Assembly: GCF_001577265.1 (NCBI RefSeq)
Contig: NZ_CP014517.1
Span: forward strand, 3,012,501-3,076,500
Origin: Variovorax sp. PAMC 28711
Lineage (GTDB): Bacteria; Pseudomonadota; Gammaproteobacteria; Burkholderiales; Burkholderiaceae_C
DNA length: 64,000 nucleotides
Reading direction: 5' to 3'
Part shown: positions 26,601 through 36,404 of the stretch, piece by piece
Layout: every line of letters begins with the position of its first letter
Numbering within the stretch: the first letter of the stretch is position 1
Notes under the pieces: generated by a model
What the model was told of the DNA's origin: nothing
The model's input: only the letters and a program-made list of their open reading frames with translations
The model's database searches: none
Position numbers and translations under genes: made by a program

Positions 26601-27932
26601 TCAATGATCGTGATGCAGGTAGGCGGCCTGCCGCGGCAGCCGCAGGCTGACGAAGAATGCGATCACCATCATCACCGTCACGTACCAGTAGAAAGCGGAT
26701 TCGTGACCGAGCGACTTGAGCCCGAGCGCCACGTATTCGGCCGAGCCACCGAAGATCGCGTTGGCCACCGCGTACGCCAAGCCGACGCCGAGTGCGCGCA
26801 CTTCGGGCGGGAACATTTCAGCTTTCACGATGCCGCTGATGGAGGTGTAGAAACTCACGATTGCGAGTGCCAGGATGATCAGGACGAAGGCCATCACCGG
26901 GCTCTGCACGCGCTGCAGCGCCATCATGATCGGCACCGTGCACAACGCACCGAGCGCTCCGAAGAGCAGCATGTTGTTGCGGCGGCCGATGCGGTCCGAC
27001 AGCATGCCGAAGAGCGGCTGCATGCACATGTAGACGAACAGCGCGCAGGTCATCACGTAGCTGGTCGTCTTGATCGGCAGGTGCACCGTGTTCACCAGGT
27101 ACTTCTGCATGTAGGTGGTGAAGGTGTAGAAGATCAGCGAGCCGCCGGCGGTGTAGCCCAGCACCGTGAAAAAGGCCGCCTTGTGGTTGCGGAACAGCGC
27201 CGACATGCTGCCGGCATCCTTGTTGGCTTTGGATTCGGCGGTCTGCGTCTCGTGCAACGTGCGGCGCAGCAGCAGGGCAACGACGGCCGCGATGGCGCCG
27301 ATCACGAACGGAATGCGCCAGCCCCAGGCCTTGAGTTCGGCCTCGTCGAGCAACTGCTCGAGCACCACGATCACGAGCACCGCGAGCAGTTGCCCACCGA
27401 TCAAGGTGACGTATTGGAACGACGAGAAGAACCCGCGCTGCCCCTTGAGCGCAACCTCGCTCATGTAGGTCGCCGTGGTGCCGTATTCGCCACCGACCGA
27501 CAGCCCCTGGAACAGGCGGCACACCAGCAGAAGGAACGGCGCCCACGCGCCAATCTGCGCATAGGTCGGCAGGCAGGCGATGACCAGCGAGCCGCCGCAC
27601 ATCATCGTCACCGAGATCAGCATCGAGGTCTTGCGCCCGAGCCGGTCGGCCACGCGGCCGAACAGCCAGCCGCCGACCGGCCGCATCAGGAAGCCGGCAG
27701 CGAACACGCCCGCGGTGTTGAGCAACTGTGCGGTCGGGTCGGATTTCGGGAAGAAGGCCGGCGCGAAATAGAGCGCGGAGAACGCGTACACATAGAAGTC
27801 GAACCACTCGACCAGGTTGCCCGAGGAGGCCGCCATGATCGCGAACACGCGATGGCGTTTTTCAGCGGCGGTGTAGTGAGGTTCAGGGGTGCCCGCGGCT
27901 GTCGCGGGCGAAACGGGAACGGTGGCACTCAT
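26601..27932 (-). CDS. kgtP: MFS metabolite:H+ symporter, alpha-ketoglutarate permease (KgtP)-like
   Basis: A 443-residue 12-helix transporter of the metabolite:proton symporter group. The start region [13 protein letters not shown], the loop motif [13 protein letters not shown] and [17 protein letters not shown] are characteristic, and the overall sequence best fits KgtP, which imports 2-oxoglutarate. A second repeat of the signature occurs as DRIGRRNN. The substrate assignment is by family resemblance; related permeases carry proline/betaine, citrate or shikimate. It is downstream of and on the same strand as the hybrid kinase, 88 bases away. Confidence 0.85.
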   Translation of the reverse strand: MSATVPVSPATAAGTPEPHYTAAEKRHRVFAIMAASSGNLVEWFDFYVYAFSALYFAPAFFPKSDPTAQLLNTAGVFAAGFLMRPVGGWLFGRVADRLGRKTSMLISVTMMCGGSLVIACLPTYAQIGAWAPFLLLVCRLFQGLSVGGEYGTTATYMSEVALKGQRGFFSSFQYVTLIGGQLLAVLVIVVLEQLLDEAELKAWGWRIPFVIGAIAAVVALLLRRTLHETQTAESKANKDAGSMSALFRNHKAAFFTVLGYTAGGSLIFYTFTTYMQKYLVNTVHLPIKTTSYVMTCALFVYMCMQPLFGMLSDRIGRRNNMLLFGALGALCTVPIMMALQRVQSPVMAFVLIILALAIVSFYTSISGIVKAEMFPPEVRALGVGLAYAVANAIFGGSAEYVALGLKSLGHESAFYWYVTVMMVIAFFVSLRLPRQAAYLHHDH

Positions 27933-28020
27933 GGTGTCGTTGCCTCTCTGAATGTTGTTGTGGCGTCGTTGATTTTGTTCGGCAACGCAAAACGTTGCCG
28001 CCAGTCAGGTACTGGTGGCT

Positions 28021-30702
28021 TCAGTCAGCCGCGCGGTCGTGGGGCCGGAGCATCTTGAGCACCTTGCTCGCGAGTTTTTCCATCGCGAACGGCTTGGTGA
28101 TCATTTCCATGCCGGGCTTCAGAAAGCCGTGGGCGAGCATGGCGTTTTCGGCATAGCCCGTCATGAAAAGCACCTTCAGGTCGGGACGGGTCAGCCGGGC
28201 AGCGTCGTACACCTGCCGGCCGTTCATGAGGGGCAGTCCGACGTCGGTCACGAGCAGATCGACGCGCTGTTCGGACTGCAAAATGCGCAGCGCCTGCGCG
28301 CCGTCGGCCGCCTCCACGGTCCGGTAGCCGAGACCTTGCAGCAAGTCGACGACCAGCGTGCGCACCACCGGCTCGTCTTCCACCACCATCAGCGTTTCGC
28401 CGACTTCGGTGTGGTGGTCCGACCGGATCTGCGGGATGCTCTGGGGCGGCGCGGCCTCGCCGCGATGACGCGGCAAATACAACTTCGCGCTGGTGCCCTT
28501 GCCCGGTTCGCTGTAGAGCTTCACGAGGCCGTGCGACTGCTTGGCGAAGCCGTAGATCATCGAGAGGCCGAGGCCCGTGCCCTGGCCGATCGGTTTGGTG
28601 GTGAAGAAGGGTTCGAAGGCCTTCGCGAGCACATCGGCCGTCATGCCGGCGCCGGTGTCGGTGACGCTCACGCACACGTACTGGCCGGCTTTCAGGTCGA
28701 GCGTCTGGGTTTGCGCGACGTAGCTGTCGTCGAGCGAGGTGTTGGACGTTTCGATCGTGAGCATGCCGCCGTCGGGCATGGCGTCCCGCGCGTTGATGCA
28801 GAGGTTGAGGATGGCGCTTTCGAGTTGGTTCGCATCGCAGAGCGTGGTCCACAAGCCGGCCGCGAGCACCAGCTCGATGCGGATGCGCTCGCCCATCGTG
28901 CGGCGCAACAGGTCTTCCATCGGCGCCACCAGCTGGTTGGCCTTGACCGGCTTCGGGTCGAGCGGCTGCCGCCGCGAGAATGCGAGCAGTCGATGGGTCA
29001 AGCCCGCTGCGCGCTGCGCGGAAGCCATGGCCCCGGCGATGAGTCGCTCGAGGTTGTCGGTCTTGCCGAGTTGCAAGCGCAGCTTCAGCACGTCGAGGGA
29101 GCCGGTGATGCCCTGCAGCAAATTGTTGAAGTCGTGCGCGATGCCGCCGGTGAGCTGGCCGACCGCTTCCATCTTCTGGGCCTGGCGCAAGGCTTCCTGG
29201 GCCGCTTCCCGCTCTTCGGATTCCTTGCGCAGTCGGGCGAGTGCGTCTTCGAGATCCTGCGTGCGCCCGGCGATACGGCTTTCGAGGTTGTCGTTCAGCG
29301 TGCGCAGTTTGCTCTCGGCCTGCACCTGATCGGTCACGTCGTAGCCCGCCACGAAGATGCCCGTGGCGGCGCCGTGACCGTCGACGATCGGCTGGTACAC
29401 GAAGTCGAGGTAGCGATTTTCCAGCGGCGCGCCGGGCTGCCGCTGCAACGCGATCGGCATGGCCTGGCCGAGGAAGGGCTTGCGGCTTTTGTAGACCTCG
29501 TCGAGCAGCTCGACAAAGCCTTGTTGCGCGAGCTCGGGCAGCGCGATATGGACCGGCTTGCCTTCGATCTCCCGGTGACCGACCAGCTGGCGATACGACG
29601 CGTTCGCCAGTTCGAGCACATGGTCGGTCCCGCTCAACACGCACATGAAGCTGGGCGCCTGCTTGAAGAGGTCGCGCATGCGATCGCGCTCGGCCGTACG
29701 CGCCTCGAAAGCGGCTGCGTTCGCGAGACTGGCGGCGATCTGGCCTGCCATCAACTTCACGAAGCCGATGTGGTCTTCGTCGAGTCGACGGTGGGGGTTC
29801 AGGCCGCTCACCAGGAAGCCTGCGGGTCGAGTCGAACCCTGTGCCGCCAGCGGGACCACGAGCGCGCCGGGCGACGGCAGCGTCCACCGCCCGTGCGGCA
29901 CATCGGCCGCTGCGGCCAGCGGACACTGGACGTGCGGATCGCCGGCCAGGATGCGGTGCGTGCCCCACAGCGAATCGTTGCCGGGCGCGATGTGCATCGG
30001 CGCCAGCCGATGGTCGTCTGCGATGCCCGCGTGGCAGGCACGGCGCGCGTGGCCGGATTTGTCGAAGAGGTAGAGCATCGAGAACGGCAGGTCGTGCGTT
30101 ACCGTGCCCAACGCCTCGCATGCGGCCTCGACCACGCTGCTGCGAAGGTCGGCCGTGGCCAGGCGTGCGGCGAGATCGTTGAGCGCGGCGAGCCGCCGCT
30201 CGCTGAGCACGCGGTCGGTGTCCTCCGACACCGCGCAGAAGATGCCCTCGATGCGACCGCCGTCGCCGATGAGCGGGCTGTACGAGAACGTGTGATACGT
30301 CTCTTCGGGGTAGCCGGAGCGTTCCAGGATGAGCAGCAGCGCGCGGTCCCAGGTCGACTCGCCCTTGTCATAGACGGTGTGGATACGGCCTTTCACATCG
30401 TCCCAGATTTCGCGCCAGACCACCCGAGTCGGCTGACCGAGCGCAGTCGGATGCTTGAGGCCCAGCGTCGGCCGATAAGCGTCGTTGTAGAAGAAGGCAA
30501 GGTCCGGGCCCCAGCCCAGCCACATCTCGAAGCGCGAAGTCAACAGGATGCGGATCGCCACCTTGAGCGACTGCGGCCAGCGCTCGGGCGGACCGACCGA
30601 TGTCGCCGCCCAATCGTGCTGCCGCATGCGTGTTGCCATCTCGCTGTGCCCGACGAAGATGTCGGCATAGCGGTCGGTGAGGGCGGCGTTCGGAGGCGGC
30701 AT
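28021..30702 (-). CDS. PAS/GAF hybrid sensor histidine kinase with C-terminal receiver
   Basis: An 893-residue cytoplasmic hybrid kinase. An N-terminal PAS-like domain (about 15-165, with WLGWGPDLAFFYNDAYRPTL) is followed by a GAF domain (about 185-330), a second PAS (about 350-475) and a coiled-coil. The HisKA H523 lies in GQLTGGIAHDFNNLLQGITG, and the HATPase has NLCINARDAMPDGG, DTGAGM and GTGLGLSMIYGF. The receiver has D820 (LLVTDVGLPL). ATG 30702 begins the first recognisable domain; in-frame codons upstream to 30834 overlap the divergent gene. No membrane helices. Such kinases can act on general stress or light signals; the adjacent kgtP-like gene is a possible target. Confidence 0.9.
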   Translation of the reverse strand: MPPPNAALTDRYADIFVGHSEMATRMRQHDWAATSVGPPERWPQSLKVAIRILLTSRFEMWLGWGPDLAFFYNDAYRPTLGLKHPTALGQPTRVVWREIWDDVKGRIHTVYDKGESTWDRALLLILERSGYPEETYHTFSYSPLIGDGGRIEGIFCAVSEDTDRVLSERRLAALNDLAARLATADLRSSVVEAACEALGTVTHDLPFSMLYLFDKSGHARRACHAGIADDHRLAPMHIAPGNDSLWGTHRILAGDPHVQCPLAAAADVPHGRWTLPSPGALVVPLAAQGSTRPAGFLVSGLNPHRRLDEDHIGFVKLMAGQIAASLANAAAFEARTAERDRMRDLFKQAPSFMCVLSGTDHVLELANASYRQLVGHREIEGKPVHIALPELAQQGFVELLDEVYKSRKPFLGQAMPIALQRQPGAPLENRYLDFVYQPIVDGHGAATGIFVAGYDVTDQVQAESKLRTLNDNLESRIAGRTQDLEDALARLRKESEEREAAQEALRQAQKMEAVGQLTGGIAHDFNNLLQGITGSLDVLKLRLQLGKTDNLERLIAGAMASAQRAAGLTHRLLAFSRRQPLDPKPVKANQLVAPMEDLLRRTMGERIRIELVLAAGLWTTLCDANQLESAILNLCINARDAMPDGGMLTIETSNTSLDDSYVAQTQTLDLKAGQYVCVSVTDTGAGMTADVLAKAFEPFFTTKPIGQGTGLGLSMIYGFAKQSHGLVKLYSEPGKGTSAKLYLPRHRGEAAPPQSIPQIRSDHHTEVGETLMVVEDEPVVRTLVVDLLQGLGYRTVEAADGAQALRILQSEQRVDLLVTDVGLPLMNGRQVYDAARLTRPDLKVLFMTGYAENAMLAHGFLKPGMEMITKPFAMEKLASKVLKMLRPHDRAAD

Positions 30703-30824
30703 GTCGGGGAAGAGGGTAGCGATGCCAGGCCTGATCGACGCACCAGCCGGTGCCGTGAAAGCCTGTCGGCGGGGGCCTCGAAGCCGGCCCTTGCATTCGC
30801 GCGCGCCGGCCCAAATTTCCCTCC

Positions 30825-31154
30825 ATGAACACATCCAGTACCTACACCACCAATGCCGTGCTTCTGGCCCAGCTGCTGGAGCGGCTGGAGCGCGGCGGCC
30901 ATCCCGACGCAGCGCAGTACCGCATGGTCGCCCGGCGGCTCACCGACGAGCTCCGCCGCGTGACCGATGTCGATGCGCTCAACAGCGTGCTCGAGGCGCA
31001 CCCGGCCGCGGCGCAGCTTTACGAGAACATGAACTACCAGCACGCTGGCCTGTGCCGCTCGTTGCTGGACGCCTCGCTGGCGTCGGAGCAACGTGCGCGC
31101 GATGCCATCGCGCTGGCGATGCGCCCGACCACCGAAGGCTCTGGGCTCGCCTGA
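30825..31154 (+). CDS. Hypothetical protein, small helical
   Basis: A 109-residue soluble protein that I do not recognise. It is predicted almost wholly alpha-helical, with a heptad-like segment LLAQLLERLERGGHPDAAQY and a second helix pair around NSVLEAHPAAAQLYENMNY. No signal peptide, cysteine or known motif is seen. Codon use matches neighbouring genes, which supports it being real. It is divergent from the hybrid kinase and convergent with the alpha-hydroxyacid oxidase gene, ending one base from that gene's stop. Confidence 0.7.
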   Translation: MNTSSTYTTNAVLLAQLLERLERGGHPDAAQYRMVARRLTDELRRVTDVDALNSVLEAHPAAAQLYENMNYQHAGLCRSLLDASLASEQRARDAIALAMRPTTEGSGLA

Positions 31155-31155
31155 A

Positions 31156-32313
31156 CTAGAAGGTGCCGGGCAGCAGGATGCTCGAGTCGACGTCGTCGAT
31201 CTGCGTGCGACCGCAGAACGCCATCGTGATGTCGAGCTCCTTGTGCAGGATCTGCAACGCGCGGGTCACGCCGGCTTCGCCGTAGGCGCCCAGCGCATAC
31301 AGGAAGCTGCGGCCGATCAGCGTGCCGCGGGCGCCGAGGGCACGCGCCTTCAGCACGTCCTGGCCGCTGCGGATGCCGCCGTCCATCCACACCTCGATCT
31401 CGGTGCCCACCGCTTCGACGATCGCGGGCAGGGCCTCGATCGACGACTGAGCGCCGTCCAGCTGCCGGCCGCCGTGGTTGGACACGATCAGCGCATCGGC
31501 GCCGCTCGACGCGGCGAGCCGCGCGTCTTCCACGTCCATGATCCCCTTGAGGATCAGCTTGCCGCCCCAGCGCTTCTTGATCCATTCCACGTCGGCCCAG
31601 CTGAGCGCCGGGTCGAACTGCTCGGCCGTCCATGAGCTGAGCGACGAGAGGTCGCCCACGTTCTTGGCGTGGCCCACGATGTTGCCGAAGGTGCGGCGCT
31701 TGGTGCCCAGCATGCCCAAGCACCAGGCCGGCTTGGTCGCCAGGTTGATCATGTTGGCGATGGTCAGCTTGGGCGGCGCGGTCAGGCCGTTCTTGATGTC
31801 CTTGTGGCGCTGGCCGAGCACCTGCAAATCGAGCGTGAGCTGCAGCGCCGAGCAATTGGCGGCCTTGGCCCGGTCGATCAGCCGCTCGATGAAGTCGCGG
31901 TCTTTCATGACATACAGCTGGAACCAGAACGGATGCCCGTTGGTGTTGGCCGCGATGTCTTCGAGCGAGCAGATGCTCATGGTCGAGAGCGTGAACGGAA
32001 TGCCGAAGGCCTTGGCCGCCTTCGCGCCGAGGATTTCGCCATCGGCGTGCTGCATGCCGGTCATGCCCGTCGGCGCGATGGCCACGGGCATCGAGACCTC
32101 TTCGCCGATCATGGTGGTGCGCGTGCTGCGGCCCTCCATGTTCACGGCCACGCGCTGGCGCAGCTTGATCTTCTGGAAATCGGTTTCGTTGGCACGGTAG
32201 GTGCCTTCGGTCCATGCGCCGGAATCGGCGTAGTCGTAGAACATGCGCGGCACGCGGCGCTGGGCGATCACACGAAGGTCTTCGATCGAGGTGATCTTTG
32301 AGAGGTCGGGCAC
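31156..32313 (-). CDS. FMN-dependent alpha-hydroxy-acid oxidizing protein (LldD-like)
   Basis: A 385-residue flavoprotein of the lactate dehydrogenase / glycolate oxidase / mandelate dehydrogenase family, which oxidises 2-hydroxyacids. Active-site features are the N-terminal RVPRMFYDYADSGAW (with the substrate tyrosine), VAIAPTGMTG, LQLTLDLQVLG, and SNHGGRQLDGA with the catalytic His and Arg. The start is GTG 32313, with AAGGAG eight bases upstream. Family members differ in substrate; L-lactate is the usual annotation. The gene lies 28 bases downstream of the FUSC protein gene and is probably co-transcribed. Confidence 0.92.
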   Translation of the reverse strand: MPDLSKITSIEDLRVIAQRRVPRMFYDYADSGAWTEGTYRANETDFQKIKLRQRVAVNMEGRSTRTTMIGEEVSMPVAIAPTGMTGMQHADGEILGAKAAKAFGIPFTLSTMSICSLEDIAANTNGHPFWFQLYVMKDRDFIERLIDRAKAANCSALQLTLDLQVLGQRHKDIKNGLTAPPKLTIANMINLATKPAWCLGMLGTKRRTFGNIVGHAKNVGDLSSLSSWTAEQFDPALSWADVEWIKKRWGGKLILKGIMDVEDARLAASSGADALIVSNHGGRQLDGAQSSIEALPAIVEAVGTEIEVWMDGGIRSGQDVLKARALGARGTLIGRSFLYALGAYGEAGVTRALQILHKELDITMAFCGRTQIDDVDSSILLPGTF

Positions 32314-32341
32314 TGGGGAGTCTCCTTGCTGACGGCGCGAT

Positions 32342-34543
32342 TCAGGGCGCGCCTGCACCCATTATCCGCAGGTCGTGAACCAGGGCCGCTGCCGCGGATG
32401 TCAGCGGCACCAGCTGGCCCTGCACCAGCCGCAACTGGTCGCGCACCAGGCGCTGTGCATCGGTCATGTCGGCGGGCACCCGAGAGAGCGCTTCGCCAAG
32501 CGCGGCCATGGCCGGGTCGGCTGCAGCGACCCTGCGCTGCGCGAGGCCTGCGGCCAGCCCATCGAGCGCCGTCGCCAGCGCATCGGCTGTTTGCAGGATT
32601 GCCTGCGTGGTTTCGCCGTCGGCCAATGCTTCGCGGTGCGCGCCGAGCCCGGAAAAATAGTTGAGCACCGTGTGCGAGTGCACGAGAAAGCGCAGGCCGC
32701 GGTCGCCTTCCTGTTCGCGCCGCCCCGGCTCCTGCAACAGGTTGGTGAGCGCGGTGGAGAGCGCGGCATCGGCGTTGTGCGCGTTGCGGCGCGCCAGCCG
32801 GTAGGGCAGGTCGTCGTTGCGGCCGCGCCGGTATTGCGCCGTGAGTTCGCGCAGGTAGCCCGCCAGGGTCGAGAGCGCGCGGCCTGCCAGCGCATCGAGG
32901 CGCCGGCCCTGCCAGTCGGGCAACACCAGCACCACGGCGGCAACGGCGATCAGGCTGCCGATGAGGGTGTCGACCAAGCGCGGCACGATCAGTACGTTGC
33001 CGTCGCCCACCTGGTTGAAGCACATCAGCACCACCAGCGTCATCGCGGTGGTCGCCACCGTGTACTGCGTGGTGCGCGTGCTGAAGAACACCACGCCGGC
33101 CACCACCGCGAACATCGATTGCAGCAGCAGGCTCGGGAACAGGTCGAACAGCGCCCAGCCCAGCGCGAGGCCGAGGAAGGTGCCCGTCACGCGCTGCAGC
33201 ATGCGGCGGCGCGTCGCGCCGAAGCTGGGCTGGCAGACGAAGATCGTGGTCAGCAGGATCCAGTAGCCCTGCCGCGCATGCACCACGTGCAGCAGGCCAT
33301 AGCCGGCGGCGAGCGCCAGGCTCAGGCGCAGCGCATGGCGAAACACCGGCGAGCCGGTGCTGAATTGCGCCCTGACGCGGCCGAAGGCGTCGGCCCACGA
33401 GCGCGGCGCCCGGTCGAACAGCGCGCCGTCGCCGGCGTCGCCCCGGGCCTGGGGTGCGCCAGCGCGCTCGAGTTGGGCGTCGAGCGTGCCGAGGTTGCCG
33501 GCCAGCGCGCGCAGCGATTTCAGAAGCGGCGCCCAGTCCGCATGCTGCCGCGCCTGCAACTGGTCGATGGATGCCTGCAGGTCGTGCAACGCGGCGGCGC
33601 TTTCATCGCCTTTGTCGAAGGGCAGGCGCAGCAGGATGGCGCGCGCCAGATGACCGCACGCGCGGCCCTGCACCCGCATGAGACGCTGGCAGCGGAACAG
33701 CACGTCGCTGTGGAAGAAGACGTCGATCAGTTCCTCGTACGGCGAGTGCGACGAACTCGCGCGTTCATGGATGTCCTGTGCGATGAAGTACAGGTGCAGG
33801 TAATGCGTCATGCGGCTGCTCGCACGCGTGGCGTCGACCCGGTTGAAGATGCTTTCCTTGGCCGCGTTCAGCGCGATCACCACCTGGCCGCTGCGCTGCG
33901 CCAGCTTGATGCGTCGCACCTCGGCCTGGCTTCCTTCCGTAGCGCGCACCGGCTCGAACAAAGTCGATTTGAGGCGCAGGTACAGGTCCAGTTCCCGAAA
34001 AAGCTGCGCCAGCGTCTGCTGCACCGGCTGGTGCAGGAAGAGGGCGCACCACAGCACCGACAGCAGCCCGTACCAGCTCGCACCGGCGAGCAACAACGCG
34101 GGCTCCAGCCAGAAAGCCTGCGTCAGGTCGCTGCGCTGGTCCATGCCGATGGTGGTGTAGAGCGAGAGGATCAGCGTACCGTAGGCGATGGCCTGGTAGC
34201 GCCGGCTGATGGCGCCGAGCATCGTGAGTCCGAAGGTGGCCGCGACGATGCCGGCGGCAAAGGCCCACGGGTGCGGAAACAGCGCTTGCACCGCGAAGGC
34301 TGCACCCGCAAAGCACCCCAGCGTGAGCAGCAGTGCCTGCAGCCGGCCGCGCCAGTTGTCGTCGGTTTCGGCCAGCGCGCAAGCCACCGCGCCGAGCAGC
34401 AGCGGCACGATCCGGGGCATCGTGTCGAGCGACCAGCACAGGCCCATGAGCACCGCGAGCGCGATGAACACCCGGACGCTGTAGGCGAAGCTGTTGAGCG
34501 CCCAGAGACGGCGGAAAGGACGGGAAGCGGTGACGGAGAACAT
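32342..34543 (-). CDS. YccS/YhfK-type FUSC family inner membrane protein
   Basis: A 733-residue protein of the FUSC (fusaric-acid-resistance-like) superfamily. Two blocks of about six helices (about 20-165 and 405-540) alternate with large cytoplasmic domains (about 170-400 and 545-733). The conserved second-block stretch QGYWILLTTIFVCQPSFG and ATRRRMLQRVTGT marks the YccS/YhfK group. These are proposed exporters related to AaeB, with no proven substrate. The protein is divergent from cynS and shares a 113-base intergenic region that holds the cynS sigma-54 promoter. Confidence 0.88.
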   Translation of the reverse strand: MFSVTASRPFRRLWALNSFAYSVRVFIALAVLMGLCWSLDTMPRIVPLLLGAVACALAETDDNWRGRLQALLLTLGCFAGAAFAVQALFPHPWAFAAGIVAATFGLTMLGAISRRYQAIAYGTLILSLYTTIGMDQRSDLTQAFWLEPALLLAGASWYGLLSVLWCALFLHQPVQQTLAQLFRELDLYLRLKSTLFEPVRATEGSQAEVRRIKLAQRSGQVVIALNAAKESIFNRVDATRASSRMTHYLHLYFIAQDIHERASSSHSPYEELIDVFFHSDVLFRCQRLMRVQGRACGHLARAILLRLPFDKGDESAAALHDLQASIDQLQARQHADWAPLLKSLRALAGNLGTLDAQLERAGAPQARGDAGDGALFDRAPRSWADAFGRVRAQFSTGSPVFRHALRLSLALAAGYGLLHVVHARQGYWILLTTIFVCQPSFGATRRRMLQRVTGTFLGLALGWALFDLFPSLLLQSMFAVVAGVVFFSTRTTQYTVATTAMTLVVLMCFNQVGDGNVLIVPRLVDTLIGSLIAVAAVVLVLPDWQGRRLDALAGRALSTLAGYLRELTAQYRRGRNDDLPYRLARRNAHNADAALSTALTNLLQEPGRREQEGDRGLRFLVHSHTVLNYFSGLGAHREALADGETTQAILQTADALATALDGLAAGLAQRRVAAADPAMAALGEALSRVPADMTDAQRLVRDQLRLVQGQLVPLTSAAAALVHDLRIMGAGAP

Positions 34544-34610
34544 GGAATGGGAGGCGAACCGGGTGCGAGCAAACGCCGTACCAACCCGTGAGGTTACGCC
34601 GCCGAAGACG

Positions 34611-34626
34611 CGGCACGCCAGTTGCT
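34611..34626 (+). promoter_or_regulatory. Sigma-54 (RpoN) promoter of cynS
   Basis: The sequence CGGCACGCCAGTTGCT matches the -24/-12 consensus TGGCACG-N4-TTGCW at every fixed position except the first base. GG (34612-34613) and GC (34624-34625) are exactly 10 bases apart. Transcription would start near 34637, giving a 20-base leader with AGGAA before the cynS ATG. A sigma-54 promoter would place cyanate use under nitrogen control by an NtrC-type activator; I did not find a clear activator site upstream. Confidence 0.72.
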
Positions 34627-34656
34627 TGCCAAGTGCATCTCAACCAGGAACGCACC

Positions 34657-35100
34657 ATGAACCGCAACGACGTCACCGAAAAAATCATCACCGTCAAGGT
34701 GGCCAAGGGCCTGCAATGGGCCGATGTGGCCAAGAAAGTCGGCTTGTCGAAGGAGTGGGTCACGGCCGCTTGCCTCGGTCAGATGACCTTCGACGCGGCG
34801 CAGGCCAGGGTCGTCGGCAAGATCTTCGGCCTCACGAGCGAAGAGCAGAAGTGGCTGCAGGTCGTGCCTTACAAGGGGTCGCTGCCCACCGCGGTGCCGA
34901 CCGACCCTCTGATCTACCGCTGGTACGAGATCGTCAGCGTGTACGGCACCACCATCAAGGAACTCATCCACGAAGAGTTCGGCGACGGCATCATGAGCGC
35001 GATCGACTTCAGCATGGACATCCAGCGCACCGCCGACCCCAAGGGCGACCGCGTGAACGTGGTGCTCTCGGGCAAGTTCCTGCCTTACAAGACCTACTGA
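34657..35100 (+). CDS. cynS: Cyanate hydratase (cyanase) CynS
   Basis: A 147-residue enzyme converting cyanate and bicarbonate to ammonia (via carbamate) and carbon dioxide, active as a decamer. The N-terminal helical domain is followed by the catalytic segment LIYRWYEIVSVYGTTIKEL. R88, E91 and S114 keep the spacing of the E. coli catalytic residues R96, E99 and S122. The ending VLSGKFLPYKTY is also typical. ATG 34657 has AGGAA upstream. The stop overlaps the convergent CynX-like transporter gene by seven bases. No CynR regulator or CynT carbonic anhydrase gene is nearby. Confidence 0.97.
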   Translation: MNRNDVTEKIITVKVAKGLQWADVAKKVGLSKEWVTAACLGQMTFDAAQARVVGKIFGLTSEEQKWLQVVPYKGSLPTAVPTDPLIYRWYEIVSVYGTTIKELIHEEFGDGIMSAIDFSMDIQRTADPKGDRVNVVLSGKFLPYKTY

Positions 35101-36374
35101 AGAGCGCTGCCATGGCGGCCGTCGCGCCGCGCGGCGGTGACCGCGCCGACGTACTGCGAGCGTCCGGCGCCCAGCGCGGCGGCCACCAGCGCGACGCCGA
35201 TGAGCACGAACAGGGCGGCGGACGCATCGAAGCTGCCCGTCCATCCGCGCAGCAGGCCGACCAGCAGCGGCCCGAATGCGGCCACCAGGTAGCCGACGCC
35301 TTGGGCCATGCCCGACAGTTGTGCGGCCACGTGCGAATCGCGCGAGCGCAACACGATCAGCGTGAGCGCCAGCGCGAACGAGCCCCCCTGGGCAATGCCG
35401 AGCAGCACGGCCCACCACCAGATCTGGTCGAGCGGTGCGAACTGCGCGCCCAGCATGGCCGCGACGATCAGCACCGCCAGCACCACCGCCAGCGCGATCT
35501 GGTTGCGGGCCTTGACGGCGAGCGACGGCACGATGAGGCAGGTCACGACCTGCACGATGACCGACAGCGACAGCACGTAGCCGGCGACATCGCCCGCCAG
35601 GCCGCGCTCCCGCAGGATCGGCGCGAGCCATCCCATCACGATGTACGCCAGCGCGGACTGCAATCCCATGAAGAGCGTGACCTGCCAGGCCAGCGGGTCG
35701 CGCCAGAGGCCGCTGACCACGAAGCCCGATTCGCCCGGCACCGGCGCGAGGCGCCAGGCCTGCGGCGCCCACAGCAGCGTGACCGCCGCGGCTGGCACGG
35801 CCCACAGCGCGAGCGCCGTCGTCCAGCTGCCCCCGAGCGCATGTTCCAGCGGCACGGTGAGGCCGGCGCCGCTGGCGGCACCGCCGCACACCGCCATCGT
35901 GTAGAGGCCCATCATCAGTGCGGCCTGCTGCGAGAAATCGCGTTTGACCAGACCCGACAGCAGCACGTTCGCGACGGCGATGCCGGTGCCCGCGATGGCC
36001 GAGGCGATGAAAAGCAGAGGCACGCTGCCCGTGCCGCGCAGCAGCGTGCCGACCAGGATCAGCACCATGCAGCCGAGCAGCGTGCGTTCGGTGCCGAAGC
36101 GGCGGCCCAGGCGGGGCGCCAGCATCGCGAAGAGGCCCAGGCAGACGATCGGCAGTGTCGTGAGCAGGCTCGCGCCGCCCGGCGTGAGCCCGGTCGACGC
36201 CATGATCTCGGGCAACACCACCGACAGGCTCGAAAACACCGGGCGGAGATTGAAGGCGATCAGCACCACGCTGAGCGCCAGCAGCAAGCGGCGGGCCGGT
36301 GTGGCGGCGGGCGTGGGGCGCGGTGCGGGGGTGGTGTCGCACTCGGCGTCGATCAACAGGTCGGAAGCACTCAT
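35094..36374 (-). CDS. CynX/NimT-family MFS transporter
   Basis: A 426-residue protein with about 12 helices. The first helix region LLLALSVVLIAFNLRPVFSS and the segment GLTPGGASLLTTLPIVCLG are marks of the CynX/NimT group (cyanate or 2-nitroimidazole transporters), and GRRFGTERTLLG follows. It lies tail-to-tail with cynS, which supports but does not prove a role in cyanate traffic, since the E. coli genes are in one operon. It starts 30 bases downstream of pbpC on the same strand, so it may be read from the pbpC promoter. Confidence 0.85.
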   Translation of the reverse strand: MSASDLLIDAECDTTPAPRPTPAATPARRLLLALSVVLIAFNLRPVFSSLSVVLPEIMASTGLTPGGASLLTTLPIVCLGLFAMLAPRLGRRFGTERTLLGCMVLILVGTLLRGTGSVPLLFIASAIAGTGIAVANVLLSGLVKRDFSQQAALMMGLYTMAVCGGAASGAGLTVPLEHALGGSWTTALALWAVPAAAVTLLWAPQAWRLAPVPGESGFVVSGLWRDPLAWQVTLFMGLQSALAYIVMGWLAPILRERGLAGDVAGYVLSLSVIVQVVTCLIVPSLAVKARNQIALAVVLAVLIVAAMLGAQFAPLDQIWWWAVLLGIAQGGSFALALTLIVLRSRDSHVAAQLSGMAQGVGYLVAAFGPLLVGLLRGWTGSFDASAALFVLIGVALVAAALGAGRSQYVGAVTAARRDGRHGSALQ

Positions 36375-36404
36375 CGTCTTGTTTTGTCTCGTTCGTCTTC
36401 TTTT

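Noticed and set aside
28015..30828. A 937-codon open frame on the plus strand opposite the hybrid kinase gene
   Set aside because: It mirrors the kinase gene codon by codon, is low in hydrophobic structure and rich in Arg/His/Ala, and has no motif; this is a GC-skew shadow of the real gene.
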